Assembly (NCBI GenBank): GCA_963801035.1 | Contig: CAWDDF010000003.1 | Coordinates: 558,001 to 622,000, forward strand | Direction: 5' to 3' | Source of the DNA: JACCZX01 sp963801035 | Lineage (GTDB): Bacteria; Pseudomonadota; Gammaproteobacteria; Burkholderiales; Burkholderiaceae_F | Length of the DNA: 64,000 nucleotides | Shown here: positions 8,732-17,166 of the stretch, in pieces | Layout of the letters: each line of letters opens with the position of its first letter | How positions within the stretch are numbered: the stretch's first letter is position 1 | Program-made: the position numbers and the translations under genes | The notes under the pieces: model-generated | Database searches by the model: none | The model's input: the letters and a program-made list of their open reading frames with translations, nothing else | What the model was told of the DNA's origin: nothing

Positions 8732-9865
8732 TCATTTGCGCGCGGCGCGGAACTCCGTCGGCTGCACAACGCCACCCTTGTTGCCGAACGAGCTCTTGAC
8801 ATGCGTCGCAACAGCACTCAGCTCGATATCGGACAAGCCCTTCCACGCCGGCATCGCATTGCGACCGTGTAACAAGATCTGCATCAGCTCGGGTGTGTTT
8901 GCAACTACCTTGCTGCCGGCCAATGGCGGAAACGCCGGCGGCGCGCCAAGCCCCGTTGGCTGATGACAAACCTGACAATTCGCCTGATAGACCTTTTCGC
9001 CACGAGCAACGAGCTCTGCCTGCGTCCACGCTTTAGTCGGATCGTCAGCAAGCGCGGCCATTGCCTGCTTCCGACTCGCCACCCACTTCGTATAGTCCTC
9101 GGCCGAAACCACCTTCACTGCGATCGGCATGAATGCGTGGTCCTTGCCGCATAGCTCGTAGCACCGTCCGTAAAACGTTCCAATCTCCTCGGCGCGGAAC
9201 CATGCGTCGCGAGTGAAACCCGGAAACGCGTCCTGCTTCACTCCCAACGCAGGCACGCCCCACGAGTGAATAACGTCATTAGCCGTCGTAATGATGCGAA
9301 TTTTTCGGTTCACTGGCACCACCAAGGGCTCAGTTACCTCACTCAAATAGAACGGCGTCTTCGGTTCGTCGCCTTCGATTTGCGCGCGCGGCGTCGCTAG
9401 CTGCGAGAGAAATCCAATGCCTTCACCCTCGCCGCGGATGTAGTCGTAGCCCCATTGCCACTGATAGCCGGTCGCCTTGACCGTCAAGTCGGCATTACTG
9501 GTGTCCTTCATCGCAACCACGGTGCGTGTTGCGGGCAGCGCCATCAAGATAATGATGATGAACGGAATCACCGTCCACACGATTTCGACCATCGTGTTCT
9601 CGTGCCAATTGGCGGCAACTGCACCTTTCGATCTGCGATGCTTCCAGATGGAATAAAACATCACGCCAAAAACGAGGACGAAAATGGCGCCGCAGATGAT
9701 CAGCATGAAATCGTGCAGCGAGTAGATTTCCTGGGCCAACTTACTGGCCGGCGTGGGAAGGTTGTAGCGAGTCTGAACAGCGGCAACTGCGTTGCCTGCC
9801 GTGACTAAAAGCGCTGCCGGGGCAATACGGCGCCCATTAACGAGGACTGCGTGGCCAAATTTCAT
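8732..9865 (-). CDS. ctaC: Cytochrome c oxidase subunit II with fused cytochrome c domain
   Basis: The protein has 377 residues from the ATG at 9865, with a signal peptide, two membrane helices (about residues 50-73 and 92-112) and a periplasmic cupredoxin domain. CuA ligands are His200 in DVIHSWG and Cys235, Cys239, His243 and Met246 in the GRCYELCGKDHAFM loop. A C-terminal monoheme cytochrome c domain follows, with CQVCH at 297-301 and a probable Met ligand in the RNAMPAW loop. Fused cytochrome c is common in betaproteobacterial subunit II. It opens the core oxidase operon after DUF2244. Confidence 0.95.
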   Translation of the reverse strand: MKFGHAVLVNGRRIAPAALLVTAGNAVAAVQTRYNLPTPASKLAQEIYSLHDFMLIICGAIFVLVFGVMFYSIWKHRRSKGAVAANWHENTMVEIVWTVIPFIIIILMALPATRTVVAMKDTSNADLTVKATGYQWQWGYDYIRGEGEGIGFLSQLATPRAQIEGDEPKTPFYLSEVTEPLVVPVNRKIRIITTANDVIHSWGVPALGVKQDAFPGFTRDAWFRAEEIGTFYGRCYELCGKDHAFMPIAVKVVSAEDYTKWVASRKQAMAALADDPTKAWTQAELVARGEKVYQANCQVCHQPTGLGAPPAFPPLAGSKVVANTPELMQILLHGRNAMPAWKGLSDIELSAVATHVKSSFGNKGGVVQPTEFRAARK

Positions 9866-9912
9866 TGCCGGTTTATCGCCATTGTTTTGTACTGCATCCA
9901 CCTGCGACCGCG

Positions 9913-10395
9913 TCACAGTGCTCCACCACGTGCCTGCATCAGCGCACCGTCGATCTCGCGCCCCAGTATCAAGCGGCGCTGGTCGAGTAAATACTGTCCG
10001 AGTTCCAGTTTGATTGACGGTGCCAACAGGAAAACGCGAACCCGCTTGCCCCATCGACCACTTCGCTCAACCTCGACGTGCGATACGCGCGGATCAAATT
10101 CCCATCGGTGCGTCTGAGTTCCCTCGACATGCTCGACCGACACGACACCTGGCTCGATCGAGATGCGCTCGAAGTCGGCCGCGTGCCGTCCGTAACAAAA
10201 AAACGCCGCGCCCACCGCAATCAGCTCGAGACCCACAAAGGGGAGCACCATCCATAACCCGAAGACTGCGAACCCCAAACCGAAGGCAAACGAAACGGCG
10301 ACCAGAGATCCGAATACGACTGCCAGCTGACGCGGGCCAGCCGAGCAATTTCGCTTGATCAACCAGGTGTTTGCTTCGGAAGTCGGGACAGACAT
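9913..10395 (-). CDS. DUF2244 family membrane protein
   Basis: The 160-residue protein has two adjacent transmembrane segments (AVVFGSLVAVSFAFGLGFAVFG and MVLPFVGLELIAVGAAFFCYG) and a cytosolic C-terminal domain rich in beta strands, with DFERISIEPGVVSVEHVEG and a WEFDPRVSHVEV segment. This layout fits DUF2244, found next to oxidase genes in many proteobacteria. The function is unknown. It lies 47 bp upstream of coxB and is probably the first gene of the oxidase operon. Confidence 0.82.
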   Translation of the reverse strand: MSVPTSEANTWLIKRNCSAGPRQLAVVFGSLVAVSFAFGLGFAVFGLWMVLPFVGLELIAVGAAFFCYGRHAADFERISIEPGVVSVEHVEGTQTHRWEFDPRVSHVEVERSGRWGKRVRVFLLAPSIKLELGQYLLDQRRLILGREIDGALMQARGGAL

Positions 10396-10516
10396 TGGCG
10401 GCGGATTATATAGAGCCGCGCTTCTGGTGTACGTAAGGCGCTAGGGCCCATGTGCAGTCATCGCAAGGGGCCAGGCACTATGCGGAGGGTCCCCCAAGTG
10501 CGGGGCGCACGACAAA

Positions 10517-10543
10517 GGCGGGTCACGCCTAATGTGACCCGCC
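10517..10543 (-). terminator. Probable rho-independent terminator after the LysM gene
   Basis: A perfect 10-bp inverted repeat (GGCGGGTCAC, 7-nt loop, GTGACCCGCC) lies 28 bp beyond the stop of the minus-strand LysM/BON gene. On the minus strand it is followed by TTTGT, a short and imperfect U-tract. The stem is strong and the U-run weak, so termination is likely but may be incomplete. Confidence 0.6.
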
Positions 10544-10570
10544 ACCACTCTCATCGAGCGGCGCTCAACA

Positions 10571-11065
10571 TCACTTTGGTGGGATGCGAAGGTTCTGACC
10601 CGGATAGATCTTGTCCGGATGCGTCAGCATCGGCTTGTTTGCCTCGAAAATTTTCTGGTACGCGTTGGCGTCGCCGTAGAACTCCTTCGCAATCTTGGAG
10701 AGCGTATCGCCTTTGACTACGGTGTAGTACTGCGACTCGGGCTGGGACAAATCCACCGTCATCTTGTCGTCGACGGCAGCGACGCCGTGAATGTTGCCTG
10801 CCGACAAAATAACCTTTTCCTTGGTGGCCTGATCCTTGGCGATGCCGAACACCGTTGCGGTCGCTTTCGCCCCGTCATAGGTGACGGTCAAGCCCGTTAC
10901 CGTCAGCCCCATTGAGTTGATGTACTTCTCAATGGCCGTGGCCGCCTCGCGGTTGGCAGCATCGATAGCCGCGGGGTCTGCAGTTGCTGCCTCACCCTGG
11001 GCCGCCTGCGCTTTCTTACCGAACAGTTTTTCTCCGGCTTCCTTGAAAAATGAAATGATTGACAT
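10571..11065 (-). CDS. BON and LysM domain protein (YgaU/Kbp-like potassium-binding protein)
   Basis: The 164-residue protein begins MSIISFFKEAGEKLFGKK and has no signal peptide. A BON domain covers about residues 35-105 (AAIDAANREAATAIEKYINS through VDDKMTVDL). A C-terminal LysM domain starts at YYTVVKGDTLSKIAKEFYGD and ends at NLRIPPK. The size and domain order equal those of E. coli YgaU (Kbp), a small cytoplasmic K+-binding protein. The assignment is by architecture; a peptidoglycan role is less likely without an export signal. It is followed by a terminator-like hairpin. Confidence 0.85.
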   Translation of the reverse strand: MSIISFFKEAGEKLFGKKAQAAQGEAATADPAAIDAANREAATAIEKYINSMGLTVTGLTVTYDGAKATATVFGIAKDQATKEKVILSAGNIHGVAAVDDKMTVDLSQPESQYYTVVKGDTLSKIAKEFYGDANAYQKIFEANKPMLTHPDKIYPGQNLRIPPK

Positions 11066-11101
11066 CGAATACTCCGTTGGTTAAATGCAGTCCAGTGATT
11101 C

Positions 11102-12073
11102 TCACTCTTGTTTGCCGGGTTCACTCCGCCCGGTTTTGCGGCGCGCCAGCTCGGCACGAAGCGTCTCGACCGTGATCGCTGTGATGCTTGCTGCTCCTTT
11201 GGCCATCGGCTTCCACGCATGTCCATAGGCCACTTCAAAGGTCAGTCGAATTCGCCCGTCGCCTCCGCGTTGCGCTTCCAGTGCGTTAAGCATTTGGCGC
11301 GCCTGCCTTCCCGACGGCAGTGATCGGGCACGATCGTCACGCGGATTCCCGCCGAGAGCACGTACTTCGCGCAACAACTCCTGAGGCGATGCATACGTCA
11401 GCGTGATGATTTCGGCATCCATCACCGGGGTCGCGAAGCCGCTCGCAACCATCATGTCGCCGAAGTCATGCATATCGACGAATGGCATAGGGCGCGAATT
11501 CGGGAGTGCGACGGCCGCGGCGGCGCGCAATTCCTTCAGCGTGTCGGGACCAAAGCAGCTGAACATCAACAAGCCGTCGGTTTTGAGCACGCGCTTCCAC
11601 TCGGGAAAGACCGCGTGCGGCTCCGGATGCCAATGCAACATCAGATTGGAGAACACCAGATCGATACTGTTATCAGCGATCGGCAGTTGCCCGGCGTCGG
11701 CTGCCACGCGCTCCGTCAACGCACCGCGCAACCAGCGGCTGGCTCGCAGGTGCATCCGAGTGAATGCGGCCGCTGTCAGCATCCGCTCCGAAATGTCGAG
11801 ACCGATCCAATCGGCGTGGGGGTATTGGCGTAACAACGGCTCCTTCGTCTGGCCGCCACCGCAACCCAAGTCCAGAATGCGGCGCGGCGCGAGCCGGATG
11901 TATTGCAGCCGCTCGATCAGCCTCTGCCCTACTTCACGAGGCAATGCGGCTCGTTCGCCGAAGCGCGCCGCGCGCGCATCGAATTGACGGCGCACGGTGG
12001 AGACGCGCGCCGGAATGCGCGGCGGCGCGACCATCGTCGGCGTCAATTCGGAAGAACCTGGACCGAGTGGCAT
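11102..12073 (-). CDS. bioC: SAM-dependent methyltransferase, BioC-like
   Basis: This class I methyltransferase has about 323 residues from the ATG at 12073; a shorter start at 12034 is also possible. It shows VRRQFDARAARF near the N-terminus, as in BioC, then motif I ILDLGCGGGQ, the acidic strand WIGLDIS, and SNLMLHWHPEP before the helix with EWKRVLKTDGLLMFS. BioC methylates malonyl-ACP to start pimelate synthesis for biotin. Divergence from comF is the usual Burkholderiales arrangement. No other bio genes are in the window, so the role rests on family resemblance. Confidence 0.8.
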   Translation of the reverse strand: MPLGPGSSELTPTMVAPPRIPARVSTVRRQFDARAARFGERAALPREVGQRLIERLQYIRLAPRRILDLGCGGGQTKEPLLRQYPHADWIGLDISERMLTAAAFTRMHLRASRWLRGALTERVAADAGQLPIADNSIDLVFSNLMLHWHPEPHAVFPEWKRVLKTDGLLMFSCFGPDTLKELRAAAAVALPNSRPMPFVDMHDFGDMMVASGFATPVMDAEIITLTYASPQELLREVRALGGNPRDDRARSLPSGRQARQMLNALEAQRGGDGRIRLTFEVAYGHAWKPMAKGAASITAITVETLRAELARRKTGRSEPGKQE

Positions 12074-12109
12074 CGTCGATCGAGTATATGCAGCTATCCT
12101 CCTCGCCAC

Positions 12110-12817
12110 ATGTTGCGTTCGCTGGCGTCTCGACTGCTTCCACCCCGCTGTGTGGTGTGTGGACTTCAACCGGGTGCGGCGTCAACTTCGATCTGCGCAC
12201 CGTGCGAATCGGACTTCTTTTGCGCGGAAACCTCGCGTTGTAAGCGCTGCGCTATTCGGATGCGCAACGCTGGGTCCGGCATAACGGGCGTCTGTGGGCG
12301 CTGTCTGGCCGAGACGCCGCACTTCGACACAACGACCACGCTGGCTGACTATGTTCCGCCCGTCGACGGGATGGTGATGGCGCTGAAGTTCACCGCACGA
12401 CTCGACCTCGGGCAATTCTTTGGGCGGCTGCTGGCGACCCGGTTGTCAGCGATGTCGCCTTCCGCGAGCGATGGAGTTGTCATCCCCGTGCCGCTTACGT
12501 TCGAGCGCACACAGCAGCGCGGATTCAATCAATCGCACCACATAGCCCGTGCCTTTGCGTCGGCATCCGGTGGGCGTCTCGTTCTCGACCGATTGCTCCG
12601 CGTGCGACATACCGCACCTCAACAAACCCTGGCGTTAAAAGAACGCCGTCGCAACATTCGTGGCGCCTTCGCCGTCGAGGGGACGTTCAGCGAACAACCC
12701 GTTTTGGTCGTCGATGACGTCATGACGAGCGGCAGCACACTGGATGAAGTCGCGCGTGTGCTCAAGGAGGCCGGTGCGTCGCAGGTTCATAACCTGATCG
12801 TGGCGCGGACGCCTTAG
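12110..12817 (+). CDS. comF: ComF family protein (phosphoribosyltransferase-like)
   Basis: The protein has 235 residues from the ATG at 12110. The N-terminal part contains four Cys pairs typical of the ComF zinc region (CVVCG, CAPC, CKRC, CGRC). The C-terminal half is a type I phosphoribosyltransferase fold with the loop GFNQSHHIARA and the PRPP-binding motif VLVVDDVMTSGST. ComF proteins take part in DNA uptake in competent bacteria and may act more widely in DNA repair. The gene is 2 bp upstream of trmL, probably co-transcribed. Confidence 0.9.
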   Translation: MLRSLASRLLPPRCVVCGLQPGAASTSICAPCESDFFCAETSRCKRCAIRMRNAGSGITGVCGRCLAETPHFDTTTTLADYVPPVDGMVMALKFTARLDLGQFFGRLLATRLSAMSPSASDGVVIPVPLTFERTQQRGFNQSHHIARAFASASGGRLVLDRLLRVRHTAPQQTLALKERRRNIRGAFAVEGTFSEQPVLVVDDVMTSGSTLDEVARVLKEAGASQVHNLIVARTP

Positions 12818-12819
12818 CA

Positions 12820-13290
12820 ATGTTCCATATCGTTCTCGTCGAGCCCGAGATTCCGCCTAATACCGGGAACATCATTCGGCTCGCAGCAAATACCGGCGCC
12901 AGTCTCCATCTTGTTTCACCGCTCGGCTTCGACCTTGACGACCGGCAGCTGCGTCGCGCCGGGTTGGACTATCGCGAATTCGCGGCGATCAAGGTGCACG
13001 CAAGCTTTGAAGCCCTGGTCGGTACCGAGAAGCCGCCGGCCGAACGTACGTTCGCGTTGACGACACGAGGCGCTCGACTGATCGCCGACGTTTCATTCGC
13101 TCCGGGCGACTGGTTCGTCTTTGGCAACGAAACCTCGGGCCTGTCGGACGACCTTCGAGAACGCTTTGGCCCGAAACAAAGAATCCGGTTGCCGATGCGA
13201 CCCGGCAACCGCAGCCTGAACCTGTCCAACGCTGTGGCGGTGGTGATCTTCGAAGCGTGGCGTCAAGCGAACTTTTCGGGTGGAAGCTGA
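12820..13290 (+). CDS. trmL: tRNA (cytidine(34)-2'-O)-methyltransferase
   Basis: This small SPOUT methyltransferase has 156 residues, the normal TrmL length. It opens with MFHIVLVEPEIPPNTGNIIRL (motif 1 with the NTGNI turn), continues with DWFVFGNETSGL (motif 2) and ends with IRLPMRPGNRSLNLSNAVAV (motif 3), which together form the trefoil knot that binds SAM. It 2'-O-methylates the wobble base of certain leucine tRNAs. It is probably co-transcribed with comF and runs convergent to the LOG gene. Confidence 0.94.
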   Translation: MFHIVLVEPEIPPNTGNIIRLAANTGASLHLVSPLGFDLDDRQLRRAGLDYREFAAIKVHASFEALVGTEKPPAERTFALTTRGARLIADVSFAPGDWFVFGNETSGLSDDLRERFGPKQRIRLPMRPGNRSLNLSNAVAVVIFEAWRQANFSGGS

Positions 13291-13297
13291 CGTATCG

Positions 13298-13891
13298 CTA
13301 TGTCAACGAGATGTCGCCTTCCGCCGGATCCGTGGTGATCAGAGCGGAATCGGCATCCAGCAGAGCAAGCAAACGCGTCGGCGTGTGCTCGACGCGAAGC
13401 AGATCGCGATGCTCGTGTCGAATCAGGCCTTCGCTCGCGGCGTGCTCCAAAAACTGCAGCAACGAATCGAAATAACCGGCGACATTCAGCAATCCGACCG
13501 GCTTGTCTTGCAGCCGCAGCTGCAGCCACGTCAACATCTCGAACATTTCTTCGATCGTGCCGAAGCCGCCGGGCAGCACGATAAAAGCATCGCTGCGCAG
13601 AGCCATCGTCTGCTTGCGCGTATGCATCGAGTCGACCACGATGAGCTCGGTCAATCGCTGGTGAGCAACTTCGGGGCGCATTAGATGCTCTGGGATGACA
13701 CCGGTCACGCGACCGCCGTGCCTGAGCGCTTCATCGGCTAATGCGCCCATGAGTCCGACGTGCCCTCCGCCGTAGACGAGTTCGATTCCACTTTGCGCGA
13801 GTAACCGCGCCATGCCGCGCGCCGCTGCCACATAGTCATGCCGGTTACCGGGCTGCGAGCCGCAAAACACGCAGATTGCTCGCAGTTTCAC
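13298..13891 (-). CDS. LOG family protein (nucleotide 5'-monophosphate nucleosidase)
   Basis: The protein has about 197 residues with a GTG start at 13891, 7 bp after the gpsA stop; a longer start at 13945 would overlap gpsA. The family motifs are clear: ICVFCGSQPG, VYGGGHVGLMGALADEAL, and PGGFGTIEEMFEMLTWLQL, the last being the PGGxGTxxE catalytic signature, with the conserved MHTRK. LOG proteins cleave N6-modified adenosine or other nucleoside monophosphates to the free base. The bacterial substrate is not settled. Confidence 0.9.
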   Translation of the reverse strand: MKLRAICVFCGSQPGNRHDYVAAARGMARLLAQSGIELVYGGGHVGLMGALADEALRHGGRVTGVIPEHLMRPEVAHQRLTELIVVDSMHTRKQTMALRSDAFIVLPGGFGTIEEMFEMLTWLQLRLQDKPVGLLNVAGYFDSLLQFLEHAASEGLIRHEHRDLLRVEHTPTRLLALLDADSALITTDPAEGDISLT

Positions 13892-13898
13892 AGCGAAC

Positions 13899-14897
13899 TC
13901 ATGACAGTCGCACTTCAGCTTTCGGCTCGCGTGCCAACAGCGCATGAAGCGCTTCCGAGGGCGTCAAAGCCCCGTCGAGCACCGCGCATACGGCCTCTGT
14001 GATCGGCATGTCGACATCGAACTCGCGCGCGCGCGTGAGCACAGCGTGCGCCGAGCGCACTCCCTCCGCCACGTGACCGAGTTCCGCGACCGCCGTCTCC
14101 ATCGTGGCGCCACGTCCGAGCGCGAGCCCCACCTTGCGGTTGCGCGAAAGATCACCGGTCGCAGTCAAAATCAAGTCGCCGATGCCGGTCAGGCCGGTAA
14201 ATGTCGCCGCGCGCGCGCCCAATGCGACGCCGAAGCGCGTGATCTCCGCCAGGCCGCGCGTAATCAAGGCGGCACGCGCATTGAGGCCGAGCTCGAGTGC
14301 GTCTGAGATGCCCGTGGCGATCGCCATGACGTTCTTGACGGCACCACCCACCTCAACCCCAGCTACATCGTCGGTCGAATAAATTCGAAGCGCACCACCG
14401 TGCAATATTTTGGTCACCAGCTCGCAAAAATCGGGCGCACCTGCAACCGTCAGAGCAGTAGGCAAGCCGCACGCCACTTCAATTGCGAAGCTGGGTCCCG
14501 ACAGCGGCCCTACGTCATGGCGATCGCCTAGCTCTTCGCGCACGACTTGATGCGGCAGCTGCCCGCTAGATTGCTCGAAGCCTTTGCATAACCAAACGAA
14601 CCGCGCATCTGCCGAGATGGCGCTGACGTCACGAACAATGGACCGCAGAGCATCGGTAGGCGTCGCTATCAGTGTCAGACCGCCAGCGCTGTGTTCGACT
14701 GCCGAGCCTAGGTCGTCGGTGAACTGAAGCGTCTGCGGAAGCGAGTGCTTCGGCAAGTACTTTGCGTTGACGCGCTCCACCCTAAGGCGCGCACATTGTT
14801 CGCGATCTCTTGCGTACAACGTCACCGAATGCCGCGCGCTGAGCGCAGCCGCGATCGCAGTACCCCACGCGCCCGCGCCGAGGACCGCAACGTTCAA
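13899..14897 (-). CDS. gpsA: NAD(P)H-dependent glycerol-3-phosphate dehydrogenase
   Basis: The 332-residue enzyme makes sn-glycerol 3-phosphate for phospholipid synthesis from dihydroxyacetone phosphate. It has the N-terminal dinucleotide fold VAVLGAGAWGTAIA, the LSGPSFAIEVACGLPTA segment, the catalytic lysine in VGGAVKNVMAIATG, and TGIGDLILT followed by SRNRKVG. The gene follows secB closely (19 bp), an arrangement shared with many proteobacteria in which secB-gpsA forms an operon. Confidence 0.96.
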   Translation of the reverse strand: MNVAVLGAGAWGTAIAAALSARHSVTLYARDREQCARLRVERVNAKYLPKHSLPQTLQFTDDLGSAVEHSAGGLTLIATPTDALRSIVRDVSAISADARFVWLCKGFEQSSGQLPHQVVREELGDRHDVGPLSGPSFAIEVACGLPTALTVAGAPDFCELVTKILHGGALRIYSTDDVAGVEVGGAVKNVMAIATGISDALELGLNARAALITRGLAEITRFGVALGARAATFTGLTGIGDLILTATGDLSRNRKVGLALGRGATMETAVAELGHVAEGVRSAHAVLTRAREFDVDMPITEAVCAVLDGALTPSEALHALLAREPKAEVRLS

Positions 14898-14916
14898 GCC
14901 AGCTCTCGTTAGCGCA

Positions 14917-15444
14917 TTACGCGCTGGCGACGCCGTTGCCGGTAGCGCTCACGGCCGGCGCGGCGCCCGGCTGCTGCTGCATCGCCGCCATCTTTTGGGA
15001 ATAAAACGCCTCGAAGTTGATCTCGGCGAGATGAATGGCGGGCAACCCGGTACGCGATATCAGGTCCGCAATGTTGGCCCGCAGGTACGGATAAATAATC
15101 CCAGGGCACACGACGCCGAGCACCGGACCCATTTGTTCGCTGCTCAGATTACGAATCTCAAAAATGCCGCCTTGCTTGCCTTCGACCAAGAATAGAACCT
15201 TGTCCTTGAGCTTTGCCGTTGCGGTAACGCGTACGACGACTTCATGTACAGCATCGATCACCGGGGTATTGCTGACTTCCAGCTGAATATCGACGGACGG
15301 TGCTTCGGCTTCCAGAAAAATCTTCGGCGCGTGCGGCATCTCGAGCGACGCGTCCTTCAGATAGACGCGCTGCAATTGGAATACCGGAGTTTGGTCCGTG
15401 CCGGTCGCGCCAGCTGCGCCGATAGCGGGAGTGGTGTCAGTCAT
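14917..15444 (-). CDS. secB: Protein-export chaperone SecB
   Basis: The 175-residue cytosolic chaperone keeps presecretory proteins unfolded and hands them to SecA. Family landmarks are FQLQRVYLKDASLEMPHAP, FLEAEAPSVDIQLEVS, the central strands LFLVEGKQGGIFEIRNL, and the conserved CPGIIYPYLRANIADLISR followed by GLPAIHLAEINFEAFY. The Ala/Gln-rich tail after the core is typical. It lies 11 bp downstream of grxC and 19 bp upstream of gpsA. Confidence 0.97.
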   Translation of the reverse strand: MTDTTPAIGAAGATGTDQTPVFQLQRVYLKDASLEMPHAPKIFLEAEAPSVDIQLEVSNTPVIDAVHEVVVRVTATAKLKDKVLFLVEGKQGGIFEIRNLSSEQMGPVLGVVCPGIIYPYLRANIADLISRTGLPAIHLAEINFEAFYSQKMAAMQQQPGAAPAVSATGNGVASA

Positions 15445-15455
15445 TAGTTTCCTTG

Positions 15456-15716
15456 TTAAGCGGCAAGCAACTGAGTGAGCTTGCCGGCTCGATCCAGCGC
15501 TGATAAATCGTCGAATCCGCCGACGTGCGTGTCGCCGATAAAAATCTGTGGCACCGTGCGGCGCCCGGTACGAGTGGTCATTTCGTCGCGCCGCACCGGC
15601 TCGAGATCGATTCTGACCTTTTCAATAGTCATAACACCGCGTGCCTTTAGCAGCGCTTCGGCGCGCTCGCAAAACGGACACGTCCCGGTGCTGTACATCA
15701 GAATGTGCACTGCCAT
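15456..15716 (-). CDS. grxC: Glutaredoxin 3
   Basis: This compact 86-residue glutaredoxin starts at the ATG at 15716. The N-terminal strand leads to the dithiol active site TGTCPFCERAEALL (CPFC). The TVPQIFIG cis-proline segment and GGFDDLSALDRAGKL complete the glutathione-binding groove. It reduces glutathionylated proteins and ribonucleotide reductase in the cytosol. It is part of the rhodanese-grxC-secB-gpsA run. Confidence 0.95.
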   Translation of the reverse strand: MAVHILMYSTGTCPFCERAEALLKARGVMTIEKVRIDLEPVRRDEMTTRTGRRTVPQIFIGDTHVGGFDDLSALDRAGKLTQLLAA

Positions 15717-15726
15717 TCGTTCTCCG

Positions 15727-16128
15727 TCACGTCCTGATCGGTAAGCCCGCTTCGCGCCACGCCGCAAGACCGCCCGCCAGAACAAACACTTCGTTGAATC
15801 CGTTGGACCGCAGCTGCGCCGCCGCGCTCCCTGCTGCACGGCCATTCGCGCAGACAACGATCACCGGCTTGTCCTTCTTCAACGCGCCGGCGCCGGCTTT
15901 CAGCTTGTCGGGCGGCAAATTGCGTGCGTTCGGCAACGAACCCTTCGCAAATTCCTCCGGCGACCGGATGTCGACGATCGTGGCGTTTTTGCCATTGATC
16001 AGCTGTGTTACCTGCAGCGTCGTCAGCGCGGGGCCGGCGACCCGGCTTCGAACCATCGGCCATAGCAACATCGCGCCGCTGAAAAAGGCGATCGAAATCA
16101 GGAAAATATTTTCAATCAGGAACTGCAC
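15727..16128 (-). CDS. Rhodanese-like domain membrane protein
   Basis: The protein has about 133 residues with a GTG start at 16128, chosen because the next residues (QFLIENIFLISIAFFSGAM) form the usual N-terminal membrane helix of this family. The rhodanese domain shows ATIVDIRSPEEFAKGSLPNA, and the active loop VVCANGRAAG with Cys, then GFNEVFVLAGGLAAW. It may transfer sulfur or sense redox state; the substrate is unknown. It is divergent from gpmA with about 70 bp of shared promoter region. Confidence 0.88.
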   Translation of the reverse strand: MQFLIENIFLISIAFFSGAMLLWPMVRSRVAGPALTTLQVTQLINGKNATIVDIRSPEEFAKGSLPNARNLPPDKLKAGAGALKKDKPVIVVCANGRAAGSAAAQLRSNGFNEVFVLAGGLAAWREAGLPIRT

Positions 16129-16198
16129 GGAAGGACGAGCCGGCAACGAAGGGCGCGAATTATAGAATAGGCCGATGCACGATCCGATGCGTGAGCCG

Positions 16199-16951
16199 AT
16201 GCACAAACTGGTGCTGCTGCGTCACGGCGAAAGCCAATGGAATCTCGAAAATCGTTTTACCGGCTGGACCGATGTCGATCTGACCGAAAACGGCCGTCGC
16301 GAGGCGCAAGCAGCGGGTGAGTTGCTGCGCGACGAAGGGTACACGTTCGACATTGCGTACACCTCCGTGCTCAGACGCGCGATACGCACCCTCTGGATCG
16401 TGCTCGATGTGCTCGATTTGATGTGGCTTCCGGTCGTGCATAGCTGGCGTCTGAACGAACGGCATTACGGAGCGCTGCAGGGACTCAACAAGGCGGAAAC
16501 CGCAGCAAAGTTCGGCGAAGAACAAGTCTTAAAGTGGCGTCGCGCCTACGCGATCGCACCCGACCCGCTGCCGCCTTCGGATCCGCGGCGCATACGCGAC
16601 GATCCGCGTTACAAGCACGTGCCCCCGGAAGAAATGCCGGTCACGGAGAGCTTGAAGGACACCGTCGCGCGCGTGATCCCTTTCTGGAACGATTCGATCG
16701 TGCCGGCGATGCTGCGTGACCGGCGCGTTCTGGTGGCTGCGCATGGCAATTCGCTGCGAGCGCTGATCAAGCATCTGGACGGCTTGACCGACGAGGAAAT
16801 CGTCGGACTGAACGTTCCGACCGCTCGTCCGCTAGTCTATGAGCTCGATTCCGAACTCAGGCCAATCCGGCACTATTACCTAGGCGACGCCGCGGAAATC
16901 GAGCGTGCGACACAAGCAGTCGCGGCGCAGGGGCAGGCGAGGAAAGAGTAA
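16199..16951 (+). CDS. gpmA: 2,3-bisphosphoglycerate-dependent phosphoglycerate mutase
   Basis: The protein has 250 residues from the ATG at 16199, which gives the canonical N-terminus MHKLVLLRHGESQWNLENRF. The upstream ATG at 16175 would add eight residues. The RHG motif holds the phospho-accepting histidine. Other landmarks are LNERHYGALQGLNK and the second catalytic histidine in VLVAAHGNSLRALIKHL. It interconverts 3- and 2-phosphoglycerate in glycolysis. It is a single gene, followed by 215 bp without a recognisable gene before ctpA. Confidence 0.96.
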   Translation: MHKLVLLRHGESQWNLENRFTGWTDVDLTENGRREAQAAGELLRDEGYTFDIAYTSVLRRAIRTLWIVLDVLDLMWLPVVHSWRLNERHYGALQGLNKAETAAKFGEEQVLKWRRAYAIAPDPLPPSDPRRIRDDPRYKHVPPEEMPVTESLKDTVARVIPFWNDSIVPAMLRDRRVLVAAHGNSLRALIKHLDGLTDEEIVGLNVPTARPLVYELDSELRPIRHYYLGDAAEIERATQAVAAQGQARKE

Positions 16952-17166
16952 TTAGTTGCTGTGGCTGTTTGCCCCAGCGGAACGTCTGCCCATCGGTCGT
17001 TGTCCGACACACGGTTAGGCTATCGGCACGACGGTTGCAATCGGTGATGCGAGCCTATACTTTGAACTGGGTTGCAAGAGCGGCCAATTTGCTTCGCTCG
17101 GGCAGTCTGCAGCACGCTAGTGTCTAGTTGACGAACTAAGCGACAAACGTCGAATTTGGGGGTGGC

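Noticed and set aside
17036..17062. TTGCAA...TATACT as a ctpA promoter
   Set aside because: The boxes are 15 bp apart, shorter than the usual 16-18, and about 105 bp from the gene; too weak to list as a feature.
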